DNA from: Treponema sp.
GTDB taxonomy: Bacteria > Spirochaetota > Spirochaetia > Treponematales > Treponemataceae
DNA: 43,966 bases
Direction: 5' to 3'
Assembly: GCA_017548565.1 (NCBI GenBank)
Contig: JAFYZU010000010.1
Span: 144,965 to 188,930 of the forward strand
Below are positions 40,943 to 43,966 of this stretch, piece by piece (the first letter of the stretch is position 1; each line of letters opens with the position of its first letter). The translations under genes were made by a program, and so were the position numbers. Below the pieces are notes generated by a model. The model searched no databases. It saw only the letters and a program-made list of their open reading frames with translations, and had not been told where the DNA came from.

Positions 40943-42153
40943 AATAGTTTTCCATAAATTACATTAATTCTGCTTAATTCACGGACAAGTATATCCAGTG
41001 AATCCTGAGGACGCTGATTATAAAGCGTAACATTCTGATAGCACTGCTGAATAACCTTTGAGCATTCATATTTTGCTTCACAGCCTTCTGCAGTTAAAAG
41101 AAGCTTTTTCTGAAGACTGGTAATATGATTCAAGAATATTTTCAGACCGACACGCGGAATAAAATCATTGCAGTCACTCACTGTTTTTACAATATCAGGA
41201 ATATGACCTTTTACAAGCGATGAATAAAAATCCTCCGCAATCTGACGAATTTTTTCTGCTGGAACAGGAAGATAATTGAGAAGATATTCATTTATAGTTC
41301 CTTTGAATTCATCGTTACGGAAAATTGTCTGAATAACCTGCTGCTGCTGTGATAGTGAACGTTCATTAAAGCTGTAAGTACGAACCCTGGAAAGAATTGT
41401 AGGCATTACGGCATTTCTCTTTGATGTGATAAGAATAAAAATACAATCTGCAGGAGGTTCTTCAAGAATTTTTAAAAGAGCATTTCTTACCCCTTCAAGC
41501 ATTTTATCGCAATTTTCTATTATGATTGTTTTTTTACCACTTTCGGATTTTCTGTGTGCCCACACCTCAAGGTTTCTGATCTGGTCTATCGGTACGGAAT
41601 TATAAAGATATTTATCTTCAAGTTCAGCAGTATTTTTTACAAGTTCTGAACAAAGATTCTCAAGCTCATCGAAGGATGGAAGTTCATGAGGAAAATCAAG
41701 GCTTTCAAGCGCTTCATTGATTTTTTCCATCAGCGCCCCGATTTTTTTTATATCCTTATGACCATCCCATAAAACTCCATTAAATCTTAAAGTTAATTTT
41801 CTGATACTTCGTAAAAAAGCATATCTTGACGCAATAAGATAAGGAGGATTTTCCCTGACTGCTTTTAAAAATATTTCTTTTGTAGCTGCGATTTCAAGGG
41901 CACAATCACGTGGACCAAGAAGAAGCATGCTTGAATTTACAAGAGCCTTATGCTGAAGACACGATGGACATTCACATTTCCATTTTCCCTTTACTTTTCC
42001 GGTGCATGAAAAGATACGGGCCGTTTCAAGAGCCGTCGTCAGCTTACCGCTTGAATCACTTCCGGAAAAAAGAACAGATTGAGGAAACCTGTTGTTTTTT
42101 ATATCACTTATGAGAAATTTAACTGCTTCCTGGTTCAATAAATTTTCAAACAT
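40927..42153 (-). CDS. holB: DNA polymerase III delta-prime-like subunit
   Basis: Clamp-loader-type protein of 408 residues. A nucleotide-binding loop (about 29-36, GSDSSGKLT) and a zinc-module-like CECPSC segment (about 59-64) are present. The later NALLKILEEPPADCIFILIT is the delta-prime/DnaX signature, and RVRTYSF fits too. It is longer than E. coli HolB because of an insertion (about 85-180). The family call is good; the exact role in the loader is inferred. It overlaps the cvpA stop by one base and the histidine kinase start by 16. Confidence 0.85.
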   Translation of the reverse strand: MFENLLNQEAVKFLISDIKNNRFPQSVLFSGSDSSGKLTTALETARIFSCTGKVKGKWKCECPSCLQHKALVNSSMLLLGPRDCALEIAATKEIFLKAVRENPPYLIASRYAFLRSIRKLTLRFNGVLWDGHKDIKKIGALMEKINEALESLDFPHELPSFDELENLCSELVKNTAELEDKYLYNSVPIDQIRNLEVWAHRKSESGKKTIIIENCDKMLEGVRNALLKILEEPPADCIFILITSKRNAVMPTILSRVRTYSFNERSLSQQQQVIQTIFRNDEFKGTINEYLLNYLPVPAEKIRQIAEDFYSSLVKGHIPDIVKTVSDCNDFIPRVGLKIFLNHITSLQKKLLLTAEGCEAKYECSKVIQQCYQNVTLYNQRPQDSLDILVRELSRINVIYGKLLCADM

Positions 42154-42629
42154 CAGGCAGATACTCCCGGAGATGATGGTTTTATAGTCAAAACTGGTGC
42201 AAAGAATCTGAAGAAAATACTGTTCTGTAAAAGAGAATCAACAAGAAACGGAAAATTAGATAAAATCCAGAGAATAAAAAGCACGACAGCCATTCCTTCG
42301 ATAATTCCAAAGAAAAATCCCATCGTACGGTCAAGCCCACTCATTATTTCAGAATCAAAAAATCTTCCGATAATCACCTTGATAATCTGTATTAAAAGAA
42401 ATGTGATAATAAAAAGCAGAATAAATGAAACAATTTTTGACATCAAGGGATTTTTAATTGTATTAGAAAGAGCGGCACTCAATTTATTGCAGAACATGCA
42501 TCCCACGATTATACCGCCGATAAAAGAAATCTTATTGAAAAGTTCACTAACAAATCCTTTTGCCGTTGCAATAATCGTAAAAATCAATATGATGAGGATA
42601 AAAATAACATCAATTATTGATAACATCAT
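42153..42629 (-). CDS. CvpA-family membrane protein
   Basis: Membrane protein of 158 residues of the CvpA family, known in E. coli for colicin V production and envelope integrity. Four helices (about 4-24, 27-45, 62-82, 102-122) with the family-like SIIDVIFILIILIFTIIATAKGFVSEL opening and LDRTMGFFFGIIEGMAV are seen. The start is ATG at 42629 (or 42626) because AGGGG lies just upstream; a further ATG at 42644 is inside murG. It overlaps murG by about 20 bases and holB by one, so it is co-translated with both. Confidence 0.85.
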   Translation of the reverse strand: MMLSIIDVIFILIILIFTIIATAKGFVSELFNKISFIGGIIVGCMFCNKLSAALSNTIKNPLMSKIVSFILLFIITFLLIQIIKVIIGRFFDSEIMSGLDRTMGFFFGIIEGMAVVLFILWILSNFPFLVDSLLQNSIFFRFFAPVLTIKPSSPGVSA

Positions 42630-43770
42630 ATAATTCCCCTGCAATTATTTTAGCACTGTTTCTTTCACCGACCATTTCCTTTATATTCTTCGAAAAAGAA
42701 TCACGTGATTTTTTTGTAAGCATTACCGAAAGCGAATCAATTAATTTTTGTGAACAGGCATCATCACCGACAAGAACAAGTGCGGCTTTTTTTTCTTCAA
42801 AGAATCTGGCATTATCAACCTGATCACCTCTTGTTCCGCTTCCACACAATGGAATAAGTACCATCGGTTTATAAAGCACGGCAGCCTCCCAGATTGAATT
42901 TGCACCTGCTCTTGAAAGTATTACATCGGCACAGGACACGACATCAGGCATCTGTTCATAAATAAACTGATATGCCTTATAATTTTCCTTATATTTTTTA
43001 TGAAGCTGCTTTTCAAGATTATCATCATTATTTAAAAGTCCGCTTTGATGAACAACAATGAAATTTTTACAGAGCCATTCAAGGTTTTCTGTTACAAGCT
43101 GATTAATCTGCCGTGCACCTGAGCTTCCACCAAGGATTAAAAGAACCGGCTTTTTGTGATTTTCATCAATGCCCAGAAACTTAAGCCCTCTTTCAGGTTT
43201 TGTATCATAAAATACAGGACGTACAGGATTTCCGGTTACGATAACCTTTTTCTGCTCCTTTTGAGAAAGACGTTTTTTAGTTTCTTCATAAGATACAAAC
43301 ATTTTATCAGCAGATTTAAAATTCAATCTGTTTGCCAGACCAAGAGTAAAATCACATTCATGCGTAAAAACAGGAATTCCAAGATGCTTTGCAGCCAGGC
43401 ATGGAGGTACACTTACAAAACCGCCCTTTGAAAAAAGCATGCATGGTTTTTCTTTACGAAGGATTTTTTTTGCCTTAAAATATCCTGCTATAATTCTGAA
43501 CATATCAGAAAAATTCTGCCATGAAAAATAACGGCGTAATTTTCCGGATGGAATACCGTAAAAGCAAGCAGCAGTTTTTTTACCGGCAGGACCGAATGCA
43601 TTTTCTACAATTTTTTTATCCATCCCTTTTGAGCAGCCGATCCATATTATCCTTAATTCAGATTTTTTACCGGCAATATCCTTTAATTCATCTGCAACGG
43701 CAAGTCCCGGATAAATATGACCTGCAGTTCCTCCACCGGTAAAAGCAACAACATTCCTGTTTAATTTCAT
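42610..43770 (-). CDS. murG: UDP-GlcNAc transferase MurG
   Basis: Lipid II synthase of 386 residues, transferring GlcNAc to lipid I at the inner face of the cytoplasmic membrane. GGGTAGHIYPGLAVADEL (about 12-29) is the N-terminal signature. FSKGGFVSVPP, TGNPVRP, LILGGSSGARQIN and SRAGANSIWEAAVLYKPMVLIPL are other family motifs. The length is near the usual ~360. It is the first gene of the murG-cvpA-holB-kinase-activator operon. TATAGT (11 bases upstream) and TATAAT (adjoining the ATG) are candidate -10 boxes; no Shine-Dalgarno sequence is visible. Confidence 0.95.
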   Translation of the reverse strand: MKLNRNVVAFTGGGTAGHIYPGLAVADELKDIAGKKSELRIIWIGCSKGMDKKIVENAFGPAGKKTAACFYGIPSGKLRRYFSWQNFSDMFRIIAGYFKAKKILRKEKPCMLFSKGGFVSVPPCLAAKHLGIPVFTHECDFTLGLANRLNFKSADKMFVSYEETKKRLSQKEQKKVIVTGNPVRPVFYDTKPERGLKFLGIDENHKKPVLLILGGSSGARQINQLVTENLEWLCKNFIVVHQSGLLNNDDNLEKQLHKKYKENYKAYQFIYEQMPDVVSCADVILSRAGANSIWEAAVLYKPMVLIPLCGSGTRGDQVDNARFFEEKKAALVLVGDDACSQKLIDSLSVMLTKKSRDSFSKNIKEMVGERNSAKIIAGELYDVINN

Positions 43771-43847
43771 GATTATATTTTACTATATTGTAAAGTAAAA
43801 TACAAATAGCATTGAATAAAAAAATGGTATTTTTTCTGTTTTCAATA

Positions 43848-43876
43848 TTGACACAAATTGCTCTTTCCTATATATT
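43848..43876 (+). promoter_or_regulatory. Promoter of the tRNA-Phe gene
   Basis: A consensus TTGACA at 43848-43853, a 17-base spacer and TATATT at 43871-43876. The first transcribed base would be a few bases before the tRNA start at 43889. Confidence 0.75.
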
Positions 43877-43888
43877 ATAAAAATCAAC

Positions 43889-43961
43889 GCCGCAGTAGCT
43901 CAGTTGGTAGAGCGCCGGACTGAAAATCCGTATGTCGTTGGTTCGATTCCAACCTGTGGCA
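43889..43961 (+). tRNA. tRNA-Phe (GAA)
   Basis: A 73-base tRNA with a full cloverleaf: 7-bp acceptor stem (GCCGCAG / CTGTGGC, one G-U), D arm GCTC / GAGC, anticodon GAA at 43922-43924, T arm GTTGG / CCAAC with TTCGATT loop, discriminator A at 43961. CCA is not encoded. The first pair of the anticodon stem (27-43) is C-U, a mismatch. The tRNA is complete within the window. Confidence 0.97.
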
Positions 43962-43966
43962 CTTGG

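Noticed and set aside
43962..43966. Encoded CCA end of tRNA-Phe
   Set aside because: The bases after the discriminator are CTTGG, so CCA must be added after transcription.

Overview
This AT-rich window looks like a chromosomal segment of a spirochaete, most probably a Treponema. The indicators are a P83/100-family antigen, a periplasmic-flagellar flgF-flgG-flgJ operon, an AtoS/AtoC-type pair, ribosomal proteins S18 and L9 with long charged extensions, and several secreted spirochaete-style proteins of unknown function. Coding density is very high. I see no insertion sequence, phage, CRISPR array or rRNA, and codon use looks uniform. The longest gene-free stretch (20157-20428, 272 bases) holds a regulatory leader and two divergent promoters.

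Layout. 1-6580 (minus): a tightly overlapping eight-gene operon with a YuiD/DUF212 membrane protein, an unrecognised 8-TM membrane protein and rnfC-D-G-E-A-B. 6668-8592 (plus): a pseudouridine synthase and a P-loop/Asp23-like fusion. 8594-10681 (minus): pcnB-like nucleotidyltransferase and an alpha/beta hydrolase. 10736-16891 (plus): a TrmA/RlmD-type methyltransferase, two secreted propeller-like proteins and the P83/100 antigen. 16964-20156 (minus): rpsF-ssb-rpsR-rplI followed by dnaB. 20429-27314 (plus): a modular periplasmic ankyrin protein, rsmD, TPR proteins, rlmN, a cysteine-less HMA-like protein and a D-2-hydroxyacid dehydrogenase. 27321-29315 (minus): a GH31 glycosidase. 29408-31291 (plus): leuC and leuD. 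31345-34346 (minus): a small CMP-kinase-like protein, yicC, murC. 34455-36589 (minus): flgJ, flgG, flgF behind a sigma-28-like promoter. 36775-38427 (plus): glgC and a J-domain protein. 38390-43770 (minus): murG, cvpA, holB, histidine kinase, sigma-54 activator. 43889-43961: tRNA-Phe.

The most striking observation is the Rnf locus. Gene order and topology are those of a complete Rnf complex, but the conserved cofactor sites appear lost from most of it: the membrane [2Fe-2S] cysteines of RnfA and RnfE, the flavinylation motifs of RnfG and RnfD, the glycine-rich flavin/NADH loop of RnfC and the N-terminal Fe-S motif of RnfB. The soluble ferredoxin-type clusters of RnfB and RnfC remain. All six genes are intact and keep tight translational coupling, which suggests a maintained but repurposed complex rather than decay. 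This judgement rests on remembered family consensus, not on an alignment I could run.

Other points: several Shine-Dalgarno-less genes have a TATAAT box ending 6-7 bases before the start codon (candidate leaderless mRNAs); the S6 operon leader can fold to hide or expose the rpsF ribosome-binding site; and the ankyrin protein combines three copies of an unrecognised cysteine-paired module with an 18-bp in-frame minisatellite.
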